The notes below the pieces were generated by a model, which did no database searches, was not told the DNA's origin, and saw only the letters and a program-made list of their open reading frames with translations. 64,000 nt of DNA from a virus. Position 1 is the stretch's first letter. The number at the start of each line of letters is the position of its first letter. Location: positions 1 through 64,000 of IMG/VR virus record IMGVR_UViG_3300035698_016988. One strand, 5' to 3'. Both the position numbers and the translations under genes were made by a program. This document shows positions 1 through 10,000 of the stretch, piece after piece.

Positions 1-25
1 CAACTTTTTGTCCAACTTTAAACAT
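1..25 (-). CDS. 5' end of an unknown gene, cut by the window edge
   Basis: Only eight codons (MFKVGQKV) lie inside the window. The start is supported by a GGAG motif eight bases upstream of the ATG at 25-23 and by a promoter at 64-91 pointing at it. Function cannot be judged from this fragment. Confidence 0.5.
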
Positions 26-63
26 TTTGTCGACTCCGTTTGTTTGTGTTTCTCATTATCTAG

Positions 64-91
64 ATAATAACACCAATGTGAAATAAGTCAA
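64..91 (-). promoter_or_regulatory. Extended -10 sigma70-like promoter
   Basis: On the minus strand TTGACT (91-86) and TATTAT (69-64) are 16 bases apart, with TGT directly before the -10. The element is nearly the same as that at 960-987. It overlaps the stop codon of the gene ending at 88 and reads toward the gene starting at 25. Confidence 0.65.
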
Positions 92-291
92 GCACCTTTT
101 TTGTCTCTTAATGCAATTTCTTCTGGCGTCATAAGTTTCGTCCAAGCGGCGTAGGCGGCATTGCGTAGGTTTGCAATTTTTGCTTTTGGCATATTCTGTG
201 GGAATTTTCTTCCCTCAATGGCCCAAGGGAGAATATCATGAACTCGATAACTGTCCAAAATAATACGCGATGCCTGGCGATACGTTACCAT
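88..291 (-). CDS. Small protein of unknown function (67 aa)
   Basis: A 67-residue basic protein with no motif I recognise; the C-terminal half is mostly helical in character (AAYAAWTKLMTPEEIAL). It is the third gene of a minus-strand operon. Its ATG lies within the last codons of the preceding gene (ATGGTAA overlap at 291-285), so translation is probably coupled. It is probably an early gene, because the operon is driven by the promoter at 960-987. Being a real gene is supported by this overlap and position; its function is unknown. Confidence 0.55.
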   Translation of the reverse strand: MVTYRQASRIILDSYRVHDILPWAIEGRKFPQNMPKAKIANLRNAAYAAWTKLMTPEEIALRDKKGA

Positions 292-569
292 GCGTTGCTT
301 GTCATACCAGGAAACATAGTCAATTTTGCGAGCTCGGATTTCAAGTGGAATTTAACTTTCAAAGGGGCATCACCAATTTGCGCATTAATCCACTTGTGTG
401 CGGGCACCAAGTTCCACCTACTGTTAGGTACACACTTGGTCGAAACTAGGTGTTCTACGGTCGCCGTAGAGCCCACAACAATAGTCTCACCGGTGTAGAA
501 ACAAACTGCGGTTTTATCGTCACCGAACACACTTTTTCTCCGACGCTGGCTTGGCCAATCAGACATCAT
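285..569 (-). CDS. Possible HNH-fold small protein (94 aa)
   Basis: The start at 569 is chosen because GGGAGG sits six bases upstream and the ATG overlaps the TGA of the preceding gene (ATGA). The sequence has a CFYTGE segment, then TVEHLV, then NLVPAHKWIN with further basic residues. This order of Cys, His and Asn resembles the beta-beta-alpha metal core of HNH nucleases, but only one clear cysteine is present, so the zinc site would be incomplete. HNH-like is an inference from motif order only. It lies between two unknown genes in an early operon, which gives no further clue. Confidence 0.4.
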   Translation of the reverse strand: MMSDWPSQRRRKSVFGDDKTAVCFYTGETIVVGSTATVEHLVSTKCVPNSRWNLVPAHKWINAQIGDAPLKVKFHLKSELAKLTMFPGMTSNAW

Positions 570-934
570 GCTGCCTCCCGCCAACGAAGGAGTGTTTCAA
601 CCGAGACGCCTAACTCTTCTGCTTGGCGCTCGCACTCGATATCAAATTTTTCGTCCTTGCCATCGAGTAAATCAAGCTCTCGCTGGATATCTGCGTCTGA
701 CATTGTTTTGAAGTAAAAGTGACGGGGACGAACACCGTGAACGGTTTTGAAGTAGTCATAGAGCTCCATCTCCAGGAGATAACGCTCAAACTCTGCCGGA
801 GTGTGAATACCATAACCAGCCCAATGCTCAACGTCATTTGTGAGCATACCGACAACAGTGCCGCCTTGGATCTCAGCTATTTGCTGAAGTTCCCAATTTT
901 GTGCGTCGATATAAACTTTAAGTTCGTTTGCCAT
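566..934 (-). CDS. Unknown early protein (122 aa)
   Basis: First gene of the three-gene minus-strand operon, 26 bases downstream of the -10 at 960-965 and with AGGAG upstream of the ATG. The protein is acidic with a short helix-turn-helix-like C-terminus (EELGVSVETLLRWREA, about residues 104-120), which recalls the first helices of MerR-type or sigma-like DNA binders. That resemblance is weak and the domain would be very small. The middle is rich in Tyr, Phe and Glu. I do not recognise a family. Confidence 0.6.
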   Translation of the reverse strand: MANELKVYIDAQNWELQQIAEIQGGTVVGMLTNDVEHWAGYGIHTPAEFERYLLEMELYDYFKTVHGVRPRHFYFKTMSDADIQRELDLLDGKDEKFDIECERQAEELGVSVETLLRWREAA

Positions 935-959
935 GTTTTATCTCCTGTTTTCTCATTAT

Positions 960-987
960 AAGATAACATCAACATGATATAAGTCAA
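960..987 (-). promoter_or_regulatory. Extended -10 sigma70-like promoter
   Basis: Minus strand TTGACT (987-982), 16-base spacer ending in TGT, then TATCTT (965-960). A further TATAAT lies just downstream. About 40 bases here match the promoter at 64-91 almost base for base, so this is a repeated early-promoter unit. It drives the operon 934 to 88. Confidence 0.7.
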
Positions 988-1001
988 GCACTTTTCTGGA
1001 G

Positions 1002-1009
1002 GATAAATA
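1002..1009 (+). promoter_or_regulatory. Late-promoter-like box GATAAATA
   Basis: Matches the T4 late -10 consensus TATAAATA at seven of eight positions and lies 23 bases before the Nudix ATG, leaving room for a start site and the GGAG ribosome site. Inferred only from similarity and spacing. Confidence 0.45.
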
Positions 1010-1031
1010 AACAAAACAACAGGAGACCCTA

Positions 1032-1463
1032 ATGAGAAAAATAAGAGCGTCCGGAGCAATCTTTCTAGCAATTGACACAGGGAAAGTTATGCTGTGCCTA
1101 CGATCAGATCAAGTAAGCCATGGAAATAAATGGGGATTCATTGGTGGAAAAATAGAAAAGGGTGAAAATGTTCTTCAAGGTTTAGAACGTGAACTCAGAG
1201 AAGAAATTGGATTTGTCCCGAGTTATCTAAAAGTGTATCCGTTCGATCATTTTGTCAGTCACGACCAAAGATTCGAATATAGCAGCATTGTAATTTTCAC
1301 AGCTAAAGAGTTCACGCCTACTTTAAACCATGAGAACTCAGGATATTGTTGGGTGAATCCCGGTCTATGGCCGAAGCCACTGCATCCAGGAGCAAGAGCT
1401 TGCCTAGAAAATAAATTCTTGATTAAAAATTTAGAAGATGTTAGAAAGCAACTTTTAGCTTAG
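1032..1463 (+). CDS. Nudix hydrolase
   Basis: Nudix enzymes cleave nucleoside diphosphates linked to another group, such as ADP-ribose, Ap3A, FAD or oxidised dNTPs. The protein (143 aa) carries a complete Nudix box: G-x5-E-x7-REL-x-EE-x-GF, beginning at GGKIEKGE (about residues 38-60), with the catalytic Glu pair in REEIGF. Size is like T4 NudE. The substrate cannot be deduced. The start has GGAG seven bases upstream and a late-like box at 1002. The 3' end overlaps by nine bases the end of the convergent structural gene at 1455. A role in nucleotide-pool or NAD-derivative cleanup fits the NMNAT-like domain coded at 48236-49768, but that link is inference. Confidence 0.88.
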   Translation: MRKIRASGAIFLAIDTGKVMLCLRSDQVSHGNKWGFIGGKIEKGENVLQGLERELREEIGFVPSYLKVYPFDHFVSHDQRFEYSSIVIFTAKEFTPTLNHENSGYCWVNPGLWPKPLHPGARACLENKFLIKNLEDVRKQLLA

Positions 1464-1718
1464 TGCGACCGCGACTGCGAAAGCTTCCTCAGCCGTTACG
1501 CTTCCGCTAGCGCCTGACGTTGCGGTGATGTTTAACCAAGTCGTTCCGTTGGAGACTTGTAGATTGGTTCCATTCCATCGAATCATACCGGATGCGGCGG
1601 ATGCAACAATACCGGAACCTTGTCCGACTTGAAGCGCTCCGTTAGCGTCACCGATGGTGACAATACCGTCTTCTGATGTTACTGTTTCAGTTGATAGATT
1701 GAAATCAATTCTAGCCAT
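1455..1718 (-). CDS. Small virion-associated protein, unknown (87 aa)
   Basis: Short Ser/Thr/Gly/Ala-rich protein with the beta-strand pattern seen in phage fibre and decoration proteins (GTNLQVSNGTTWLNITA). It has no Cys and few charged residues. AGGGAG precedes the ATG. It follows the 253-aa structural gene by 12 bases on the same strand and ends the late tail operon. Its segment IRWNGTNLQVSNGTTWLNI echoes the GKLEVYNGSVWIEV repeats of the upstream protein, suggesting a shared fold. A fibre, whisker or adhesin-associated role is inference. Confidence 0.6.
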   Translation of the reverse strand: MARIDFNLSTETVTSEDGIVTIGDANGALQVGQGSGIVASAASGMIRWNGTNLQVSNGTTWLNITATSGASGSVTAEEAFAVAVALS

Positions 1719-1730
1719 CGATCACTCCCT

Positions 1731-2492
1731 TTAGCTAACCTTTACGACGTTGTTCACAATCGTCCAGTTAATTGTATTTGCTGCGTTCTGACCAGTAACC
1801 GTAAACTGAACTGAGTTAGCGTTTGCTGCTACTGCGACTGACCAAGGCTGCGTAGAACCTGCGCCTGCCAAAGCAACAGTCGTTGTTGAAGGGGAACCGA
1901 CAATTGCGACGCCTGCTGCGCCTGCTCGTCTTGATCCACCAACAACATTGAACATTGCCGTGTCAGTTCCGGTTGTTGCATCTCTTGCAACAATTTGTGC
2001 ACTAAAGTTCCAAGCAGTGGATTCTTCCATAGTGAACAATGCGGTGTTAGAAGGCGTACCGGATGAAGTAGAGGTTGTTCCAACCAATTTCTCAGTTGCT
2101 GTTGGATCAGGTGGACCAACTTCAATCCAAACTGAACCATTATAAACTTCAAGTTTTCCTGAAACCGTGTTATAATACAAGTCACCAGTTGCTGGGCTTG
2201 CCGGCAAAGTGGTATTGACAAGCTGAACCAATTGCCAAGCAACCGGTGACTCATTAATACAAACTCTTACCTTATTGTCGGAAGTGTTATAATAAATCTG
2301 ACCTAAAACTGGATCAGTCGGTGCCGTCGTGTTAGCGAAATTCTCCATCAAGTGTAGGAAATTTTCGTTTTGAACTTCACCAAAACCTGTGGTTTTTCTA
2401 CCGATAAATTTGACAGAACGACTGGTATCGATTGAATTATCCGCAACCGTTGCTAACAAACTACCATTTCTTCTGTTTACTTCATAAGCCAT
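1731..2492 (-). CDS. Virion structural protein, tail fibre or collar type
   Basis: 253 aa. The N-terminal part (residues 1-60) starts MAYEVNRRNGSLLATV and contains EVQNENFLHLMENFAN. It is followed by two repeats of the form G-x-IYYNTSDNKVRV / G-DLYYNTVSGKLEVYNGSVW (about residues 64-128), a short beta repeat common in phage fibre proteins. The C-terminal half is Ala/Thr/Val rich. AAGGAG precedes the ATG and a CTAAATA late-type box lies at 2513-2519. It belongs to the minus-strand tail gene group. Which particle part it forms cannot be told. Confidence 0.65.
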   Translation of the reverse strand: MAYEVNRRNGSLLATVADNSIDTSRSVKFIGRKTTGFGEVQNENFLHLMENFANTTAPTDPVLGQIYYNTSDNKVRVCINESPVAWQLVQLVNTTLPASPATGDLYYNTVSGKLEVYNGSVWIEVGPPDPTATEKLVGTTSTSSGTPSNTALFTMEESTAWNFSAQIVARDATTGTDTAMFNVVGGSRRAGAAGVAIVGSPSTTTVALAGAGSTQPWSVAVAANANSVQFTVTGQNAANTINWTIVNNVVKVS

Positions 2493-2511
2493 TTAGAACT
2501 CCTTCTTTCTA

Positions 2512-2520
2512 TTATTTAGT
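2512..2520 (-). promoter_or_regulatory. Late-promoter-like box
   Basis: Minus-strand ACTAAATAA, 20 bases upstream of the ATG at 2492. The first positions differ from TATAAATA but the TAAATA core is kept. Confidence 0.4.
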
Positions 2521-2528
2521 CAGAACCG

Positions 2529-3113
2529 TTAAACCAACTGGTTTCGGAGCGAGTAAACAATTTCAATTTCTCTGTTAAGTGATTTCTGGATTGGGTGGAA
2601 AATAACATGCGTAATCAAGTTTCCTGAGTAGTCTTTCAACCCAATTTCATCGAATACAAAATTTCCTTCTGTAGACGACGCAGTATCAAAGTTATCCTGT
2701 CCTGAAGGCTCACCAAAATCTAATGTCGTTGTGATAACGATATCCGAAAACAAGTTACCCGAAACGTGACTAATTTCCATTTTATTATTCTCGGGATCAG
2801 AGTTTGAAATATTCTCATCATCAACTAATTTTGAATAAGTCGAATTATACAAATCCGCTGACTGGCCGATTGTGTTGGATGGAAGATAAGTAATTTCTCC
2901 AATTCCGTTTACAGTTGAGCCACCGTTTCCGTAGAAAATCTTTTCGATCTGACCATTCGACTTGTTTGCTAATGATCTAGCGACCGCAAGCGAATAGTTC
3001 TCAAAATGAATTGCGTTGTTCTTGTCTAAAATGACTTCTTTTGTGTTCTTGTCTCTAATCAAAAGATGACCAGTCACTTTAAGAGTAGCAATTTCGTTTG
3101 GTGCACGTTCCAT
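2529..3113 (-). CDS. Baseplate or tail structural protein, conserved in marine T4-like phages
   Basis: The frame is open to an ATG at 3149, giving 206 aa. I prefer the ATG at 3113 (194 aa) because AAGGA lies ten bases upstream of it, while the upstream ATG has no ribosome site and sits inside a late-type promoter box. The C-terminus has the signature FDEIGLKD...ITHVIFHPIQKSLNR, which I recall from virion structural proteins of cyanophage-type T4 relatives near the baseplate genes; that recollection is not checked. It follows the 1301-aa protein directly and is probably translated from the same late mRNA. Exact location in the particle is unknown. Confidence 0.65.
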   Translation of the reverse strand: MERAPNEIATLKVTGHLLIRDKNTKEVILDKNNAIHFENYSLAVARSLANKSNGQIEKIFYGNGGSTVNGIGEITYLPSNTIGQSADLYNSTYSKLVDDENISNSDPENNKMEISHVSGNLFSDIVITTTLDFGEPSGQDNFDTASSTEGNFVFDEIGLKDYSGNLITHVIFHPIQKSLNREIEIVYSLRNQLV

Positions 3114-3150
3114 ATCTTCTGTGTCCTTTTTGTCAGAATCCTTGTTCATC

Positions 3151-3160
3151 TTATTTATCT
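3151..3160 (-). promoter_or_regulatory. Late-promoter-like box overlapping a gene junction
   Basis: Minus-strand AGATAAATAA spans the stop codon of the 1301-aa gene and ends just before the ATG at 3149. A transcript starting from it would begin at or past that ATG, which favours initiation at 3113. Confidence 0.4.
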
Positions 3161-6100
3161 ATTTCCCGGCGCTTCTTGAAGGAAGCGACTGATTACACTA
3201 TTGCTAGTTTGGATTTCGTCAGGAATGATTAGCTTGCCTTTATTTGGGCGGTTTTGGATACGAATCAAACTTCCAGTTGCTGGTTGTAAGCCAGAAACGA
3301 ATTTAATTTGTCTACCAAATACACTGTAATCAACGTTTCTGGTCTTTAACTCTTGCTTAGACCCAACAATTACCTTTCCTGAAGGATACGAGATACCGAC
3401 CGGAACGCCGATAAATGATCGAGTTAATTCTCCTAAGATATGAGCGCCAGTTTCGCTAGGATCATAATAACCAAATTCAATCTTTTCTTGATCGATCCAA
3501 AGAGCGCCGGTGTCACCTATTCTAGTTCCTTGTGCTTGTAATAGAGTCCCGTTTACAACCAAGATAGTAGATGCTACTGAAGAAGCAATGCCTAATTCAG
3601 TTAGTGCTGTTCCAACTAAGTTTGCAAGAGTAATTGCACCACCAACCAAGTTCACAATTTGTAGACGATCATCTTTATCTCTTGCAATAATGTTTTCAAT
3701 TCCAGCTGCATTGATATCAGCAACAACATTCGCCAACGCTGTCGAAGTAAATTCAACGCTCGTACCGTTAATCACAATACCTTCGCCGGATCCGAATGTA
3801 ACCACCGGAGTCGTTACCGTTCCTGTGGTTTGACCACCGAACAAGTCTTGAAGAGCATATCCAGAACTGTTCTCAATATTCAAAGCACCTCCGCCTGCGT
3901 GGCTGAATGTGATAATATCTGCTGCTACGCTAGCAGTGAGACCTCGATCAAATAATCCCGGTAACGCTTCAACATCAGTTTCAACCGACGCTGCATCCGT
4001 TCCGGTTAATGATAAGAACTCATATGCTCCACCGTTAAGTTGGATTCTAAGAACGTCCCCCGACTTTATCGATCCTGCTGGATTTGCGATATCCGTCGTC
4101 AATGTCGTAGGAGAAGGTAAAGTGAATACGCTTGAATCTTGCACAATGATGGTATCATCACTGATTTCTAGATCAGCTGCTAACTCTGTTGCTTCCCGGA
4201 CCCATACGCTAACTTCTGTTGGATCAGTAATTTCACCTAAGATGTTGTGAACAAAAATACCGGACTGTTGGGTTCTGTAATTGATACGTGATCTTTTTTC
4301 AACTTCTATCTTTTTAGGCATATCCTGTTTCGACGAAGCGTCAACTACTTTCGTTCCTGTAGAGTGGTTGAGACCCATACCGCCGTTTCCGTTTACACCC
4401 GGACGCAAACCGGTCAACAAGTGAGGAGAAACTGAATAATCAATTCCCCAGAATTCTATTAACTCGCCGTCGATATAAATTCTTCCCGGGATACGTTCAG
4501 CTGCCGGTACGGTTACCGGAGAAGGCTGACCCAATACGGCTGCGTCCTTTACCGAAATTGTCTGGTCAATTCCTGAGTCATATTCGCCAACCAATTCGGT
4601 GGTGTGTTTATCAGCGATGCGTTTAAACTCAAAATCTCCTCGTGGAGTTTTAATCATTCGGAACGCTGCTGGTCTCGAGGCTGATCTCTCGGTGGTGTAA
4701 GTAATTTGAATAACCGAGTTTAGATGACTAAGAGTATCATCTAAGAATTGAATTGTTCGGGTGTCTGCAAGTGAATCAACAATGTAAGAATAATCAATAC
4801 CTTCGAACTGAAGAACCCCGTCCATATAAACCCAAATATCACGAATAGTCGTCGGAACATTACCAATATCGTACGCTCGATTTGAATTTCCGTGGTAACA
4901 TTCATTACGCATTCCCATACTCAAATCTTCAGGTAATGTGATAATTCTCAAATCTGTCGGGTTGCTTGCTGTTAATGTATCGTTAGCGACCACTGTATCG
5001 CTTAGAACAAATTCTTCAGATCCAAATCCTAAGATAAAGATTTCGGCATTTAGACTCGGAATAGAGTTGAATATGATATCATTTCCAGAAACCGTATAAT
5101 CGTCACCAATACCCTCAGTTTGCAAAACTTGATTAAGATAGACTGCATAAGTTCCAGCAAAGGCCACCGGAGCTGAACTGGTATAGGTATCTTCACCTGC
5201 TTCAGCCAAATAAACCTTTGTATATGGCGCACGAAGTCTTTTACCGGTTGCTAAATCCCAAGCCTGAATTCCCATATAACCAGGAACAGTGCTTGTGGGT
5301 GGATTATCTAAGGTCGCTGTAATTGCGCTCGTTTCAATTTGTGATTGAACTTCGGTAAAGGTAATATCAGTAAAGACTGTGATAGCAACCGTTGCTCCTG
5401 CCGGAACGACCGGAGTATTGATAGTGACAATACTACCAGAAACAGACGTTGTTGCTACTTCTCCATTTACCGTAGCGAAAACATATCCGGGGTCAGTTAT
5501 AACGACTTCTAAATCAAACGCAGAAAGATTGGTATCATAAGTAATTAATCTTTTCTGGATAGGAGAGCCACCGAAACCGTAATGCATAAATGTCATTTTC
5601 GTTGTATCAACCGGCGGGGTTACCAAGGTAACTCTAGGATTGGTAATATGATCGTCTCTTTCTGACGTATCGTCATAAGTTGGATCATTCCAAGAAACAG
5701 TGTAATCGGTTGTTTCTCTGGTAATCAAACCATCTTCGAATACAAGAATTGCTTCAGACGATTGCGGAAGATAAGATAACTCATAAGTATCTGGAATTTC
5801 CGATTTGTAGAACTCTTCAGTTGACACGTCAGGACCACCACCAGTCGAAAGACTCAAATCTTCCTCAGCCAAATCGTAGCCTAGAGTATCATACGGAGAG
5901 TCATCATATCCGGGATCAGAACCTAGAACCTGCGCCTGGTTGGTGTAAACTCTAATCTCTAAGTTTTCTAAAACCCTAATAGGAGAAAGTTCTTGTGGGT
6001 GATTTCTATCCCAATGTGGTCTTAAGAATCCTTCACCTTCTAGGATGACATCTTCATCTCCTACGGTAGGATCCCAATCTTCGCCAGGGGCGTAAATTTT

Positions 6101-7060
6101 GTCATACAAATATTCGTAATCGATCACTGCGATATAAATTACCACGCCGACCGGAGGCGGAACATCGAATACAACGTTCAATCCTTCTACGGTGTAGGTT
6201 TCAGTGGTTAGTGTTCGAGTGCCGTCTGGTTGATCAAAATAGACCCATACCTTTTTAGTTTCGAACGGAACGTACGGTAACGGGAAAGTAACCGAGGCAG
6301 GTGGTGCCGGAACGGGAACGTCAACCGTTCCCCAATCTAAGGTAGTGGTTGCTGCTGCATTAATGAATCCGTAATCGTCAGTGTCAGTTGCCGCATCGAT
6401 CAACAAACCATAGTCAATAAAATCTAAAGTCGGGGTTGAACTGACTTCATAAAAAGCTTCTCGAACAGGAACGTCGTAACCGAATTTTTCAAAGAATTGT
6501 GAATCATATCCGATCTCGTCAATATTGATAGCGCCACCGGAAACCAAAAGACCTTGGAAATCACAATCCATAAGCTCTTCAATTGATTTCTTTTCCTCAT
6601 CAGTTCCTGGCTCATAGAAAATCGAAATTCTATTAGCAGCTTCTGACAAATTGGCTTGCTGAACATCGAAATTATCATAACCAAGTTCTTCTTCGTCTAA
6701 ATCAAAAGAGAAATCATATTCCTCAGTGTCATATCCAGGCAAATCAGTAACACACGAAACTCTGTCAAAATGAATTGTCGTTTTGGGATTCACAATCTCA
6801 GTGACTTGCAAATTGACATTTTCGAGCGTAGCTGATTGCTTCTCGGTTAGTCCAGAGAAATTGGTGTGATACGGTTTGGTTTCTTTCAGATACTCTAACA
6901 GATTTTCAACCTGATCAGCCGTGTCGATAGGAGTCTGCGCAAGGTTCGCATTAAAGCCTTTAACAAAAAGCAAGCTAGTTTTGAACGCCCAATCAATATC
7001 TTCTTGCTCATCTAGGACATGCCGTAGCATCGCAAAGAAGATTTCATTCTGATGACTCAT
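3155..7060 (-). CDS. Giant baseplate/tail structural protein (1301 aa)
   Basis: The N-terminus (residues 1-120) is helical and charged, beginning MSHQNEIFFAMLRHVLDEQEDIDWAFKT when read in two pieces, with ETKPYHTNF nearby. The rest is acidic and beta-rich, with at least four copies of a module of the form VYxDGxLxxEGIDYxVxG...IxFxxxP (for example VYLNQVLQTEGIGDDYTV, VYMDGVLQFEGIDYSYI and IYIDGELIEFWGIDYSV). Near the C-terminus (about residues 1080-1200) is a module also found in the 2780-aa neighbour. It lies 33 bases downstream of that gene, with GGAG and a GGTAAATA box upstream. In T4 this position after gp6 is taken by gp7, gp8 and gp10, so a baseplate-wedge role is likely; direct homology to any one is not visible. 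Confidence 0.7.
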   Translation of the reverse strand: MSHQNEIFFAMLRHVLDEQEDIDWAFKTSLLFVKGFNANLAQTPIDTADQVENLLEYLKETKPYHTNFSGLTEKQSATLENVNLQVTEIVNPKTTIHFDRVSCVTDLPGYDTEEYDFSFDLDEEELGYDNFDVQQANLSEAANRISIFYEPGTDEEKKSIEELMDCDFQGLLVSGGAINIDEIGYDSQFFEKFGYDVPVREAFYEVSSTPTLDFIDYGLLIDAATDTDDYGFINAAATTTLDWGTVDVPVPAPPASVTFPLPYVPFETKKVWVYFDQPDGTRTLTTETYTVEGLNVVFDVPPPVGVVIYIAVIDYEYLYDKIYAPGEDWDPTVGDEDVILEGEGFLRPHWDRNHPQELSPIRVLENLEIRVYTNQAQVLGSDPGYDDSPYDTLGYDLAEEDLSLSTGGGPDVSTEEFYKSEIPDTYELSYLPQSSEAILVFEDGLITRETTDYTVSWNDPTYDDTSERDDHITNPRVTLVTPPVDTTKMTFMHYGFGGSPIQKRLITYDTNLSAFDLEVVITDPGYVFATVNGEVATTSVSGSIVTINTPVVPAGATVAITVFTDITFTEVQSQIETSAITATLDNPPTSTVPGYMGIQAWDLATGKRLRAPYTKVYLAEAGEDTYTSSAPVAFAGTYAVYLNQVLQTEGIGDDYTVSGNDIIFNSIPSLNAEIFILGFGSEEFVLSDTVVANDTLTASNPTDLRIITLPEDLSMGMRNECYHGNSNRAYDIGNVPTTIRDIWVYMDGVLQFEGIDYSYIVDSLADTRTIQFLDDTLSHLNSVIQITYTTERSASRPAAFRMIKTPRGDFEFKRIADKHTTELVGEYDSGIDQTISVKDAAVLGQPSPVTVPAAERIPGRIYIDGELIEFWGIDYSVSPHLLTGLRPGVNGNGGMGLNHSTGTKVVDASSKQDMPKKIEVEKRSRINYRTQQSGIFVHNILGEITDPTEVSVWVREATELAADLEISDDTIIVQDSSVFTLPSPTTLTTDIANPAGSIKSGDVLRIQLNGGAYEFLSLTGTDAASVETDVEALPGLFDRGLTASVAADIITFSHAGGGALNIENSSGYALQDLFGGQTTGTVTTPVVTFGSGEGIVINGTSVEFTSTALANVVADINAAGIENIIARDKDDRLQIVNLVGGAITLANLVGTALTELGIASSVASTILVVNGTLLQAQGTRIGDTGALWIDQEKIEFGYYDPSETGAHILGELTRSFIGVPVGISYPSGKVIVGSKQELKTRNVDYSVFGRQIKFVSGLQPATGSLIRIQNRPNKGKLIIPDEIQTSNSVISRFLQEAPGNR
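3480..3920 (-). repeat. C-terminal copy of a beta module shared with the 2780-aa protein
   Basis: This part codes GSGEGIVINGTSVEFTS, then a NVVADINAAGIENIIA helix, then IVNLVGGAITLANLVG and TALTELGI. The order (ING-strand, INAA helix, GG-strand, A-x-x-LGI end) matches the modules at 8960-10230. Divergence is high, so this is protein-level, not DNA-level, repetition. Confidence 0.55.
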
Positions 7061-7080
7061 TAAGAAACTCCATTGTTTCT

Positions 7081-7090
7081 GTTATTTACC
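7081..7090 (-). promoter_or_regulatory. Late-promoter-like box GGTAAATAAC
   Basis: Minus strand, 21 bases upstream of the 1301-aa gene ATG, in the intergenic space behind the 2780-aa gene. TAAATA core intact. Confidence 0.45.
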
Positions 7091-7093
7091 ATA

Positions 7094-10000
7094 TCAATCA
7101 TCGAAATAATCTACGAATTTTCCAACTGCGATTTTTCCTTCTGACTCTAAGTCGACATCCGAAAGATCAAACGAATAAAGTAAATCGTTTAGTTGAACAG
7201 TGCCGTCTTCGATTGCAATCGTGTGCCAGAAAACACGGCCTCCAGCAGCTTGATATTGTGACCATATCCAACGACCTTCGCCGTTGTCCAGAACTTGAAC
7301 AATATGACCGTTTGGATGTGCTGCTGCGTGTGCTTCAATTATAGAATCAGGATGAGATGCATCACGTTCTGCTATTGTTGCGAAAATTGTCGTTGGTGGA
7401 GTATCTTGGCTAACACCATCTCCGGAATCAGCGCCGCCTAATGTTTCTAGATCAGGGGTGTACCAATCAACATACGACCAATAATTCTGCATATCGAAAT
7501 CTTCTTTATCGAGCAAGGTAAAGGCAGAACCATCATAAGACCAGTGAGTCCATTTGTTTTTATCTTGTTCATCTTCTTGAACCAAAACAGTCATACCGGA
7601 TTCGAACAACGGATTAGTGGTTAATGCATCGCGATCAATTCGAGTGTTCACGATGAAATCATAGTCAGTTGGTTCTGGATCTTTATCTAAGAAAATAGCA
7701 GACCAACTAGCATCATTGTCCACCACGTTCTCTTCAATTAAGAGACGATTTGAAGCATTGACGAACGTTCTGCGTGCATTTTCTCTATCCACGAACATAG
7801 ACTGCCGGGGTCTAATATTCACTCCGTAACGTCTTGATTCGTTTAGGTTTAAATCCGGAAGACTGAGTCCTGTGGCATCCTCACCTACAAGGCTATATTT
7901 CAGTTTAGTCCAAATTGAAGTTGGAACCAAATCATCAGATGTCTCACGTAGAAGCTTCCATTCTTTGTGGACATTCTGATCATCACTCGGGTCTTTTCTA
8001 AAGTTGACTTGAACAATGACGTCATCGTTAATGACAATGTTCGTTGTATTTCCAACAATAAACGAACTGGTGTAAACACCTTCAACTGCTTGGGTTTCAA
8101 CCGGACTGAAGTAAAGAACTCCTGATGTCTTTGGAGAGTCGATAATGTTTTTCGCATCGAATGCCGAAATCTTTCTAAACGGTTTATTCGGTCGATAACG
8201 AGGATTCAATACCCAGAAATAATAGAACGTCCTGTTATGTTGAGTGGACTTATCAAATTCTACTCTTTCTACCCAAGCAGGGTTATCGCTATTCTTGACT
8301 GTTCCACTTGGAAGATAATCTGAACTTGCATTTGCTGATTGATCCGAAACGTAGGTATCCCAACCAGATGGCGGAACCGGTGAACGAGTCCACTCGTAAA
8401 GGTCAATAGAAGATCCCGGAAGCTTTCTGCCCCAATACTTTCTACGATAAGCCAAATTGCTTTGTTCGTAGTCTAAGTATCTTACTGCATTAATGTCCCA
8501 CCAAACTCTTCCGACTTGTTCAATACCCCAAGCTGATTCAGTGTTCTGAATAACCGAGGTATCATCGCCGGTATTATAAACGGCCGGGTCGATTTCCAGC
8601 ATGTAATAAACTTCTGATGTTGCTTTGCCCGGGATTGCTCTCTTAATAGGATCCCAAACAGACAATTGACTAATAGTCTGATTCGAAATTTTATCAAATA
8701 AGAACACTGATTCGATGATTGCCGTGTCTATTCTATCCTTTTGATATCTTACTTGATCCCATGTTGCGCCATTGTATTCATAAACAGACCAACGAGGATT
8801 GCCGGAATCAGTTAGACCTAGATTCACTTCACTGTCAGGATTGACAAATTGTCTCTCACCGGCTAACCATCCATCAGTCGGTGCGGAAGTTCCTAGATTA
8901 GCAACACTATCACGTCGCATTGTTTTCCAAATATAAAAGTCCGGTCCTGTTCCTACTGCTGTATATGTTGCATCGAATCCAAAGTCAGAAGCTGCGTTTC
9001 CGGAGAATGACAACGCCGTACCATCTAATTTTCTAAATGTCAAGAAACCGTTTGCATTTTCAAATTCAACATTCGGAATGCTTGCGGCATTTATCTGAGA
9101 TACCACGTCTGCATAAGAAACCGTTGCTCTGTATTCACTCTCTAATCCAAGCTGAGTTGCCGCCGTTCCTGTGATAGCAATAATAGTTGAGTTACCGAAC
9201 GAGAACGAGACGCTAGTGTCTGATTCTTCAGTTGCCGGCATTCCCGCTGCAACCATTTCGGCCACAATTTGTGTGAGTGTTCTACTTGCATAGAAAGTTC
9301 TTAGACCGAAGTCAACTGACGGAGTTCCTGTTCCGTCTGCAATTGTGATTGATCCGCCGTTCTTTTTCTCGAGTTGAATTTGTCCTGCTACATCCGTTGC
9401 TTCGATGTCGGTAATATCAAATGCTGTGTTCATTACACCAACATAGTCTGCAGTGGTTTTGCCAGCATAGACTTGATCGAATCCGATAATCTCTACGGCA
9501 TCTTCTGCAGCATCGACGTTGTAAATGTAGATGTCTCCACCCGTTCCGTGAGTAATATCAACTGCCCCACCAACATCCAATGCAGTAAGATCCGGAATCG
9601 CTGCGGTATTGATGTCATTCACGATTGCTGTTGTATCACCCGCGCCAGTAAAGACAACAACGCTTCCGTTAATATTCAAACCGTTTGAAGCATCAACAGT
9701 GACAACCGGAGTGGTGTTTGTTCCAGTCACGTTAGTGTTGAAAGCAAATCCTAATTCTTCAAGAGCATCTTCGGTTGTTCCGATTGATCGCAACGTGATT
9801 GGATTGTCGGCATAGTTCCAAATTCTTAGACGATTACTTGACGAACCACCTTTATCTGCAAAAATTCTATTAATCGCTGCGGTATTGATGTCATTAATAA
9901 TTGCATCCAAGTCACCGGTACCGGTCCATACCACATCGGTACCGTTAATATTGATACCGTTTGTGCCGTCGACTACGACTGTTGGGTTAATCGTGTCGCC

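Noticed and set aside
982-990. T4-type MotA box (TGCTTGA) for middle promoters
   Set aside because: The spacing to any -10 does not fit a MotA promoter, while TTGACT with TGT-TATCTT at 16 bases does fit a host-type promoter.
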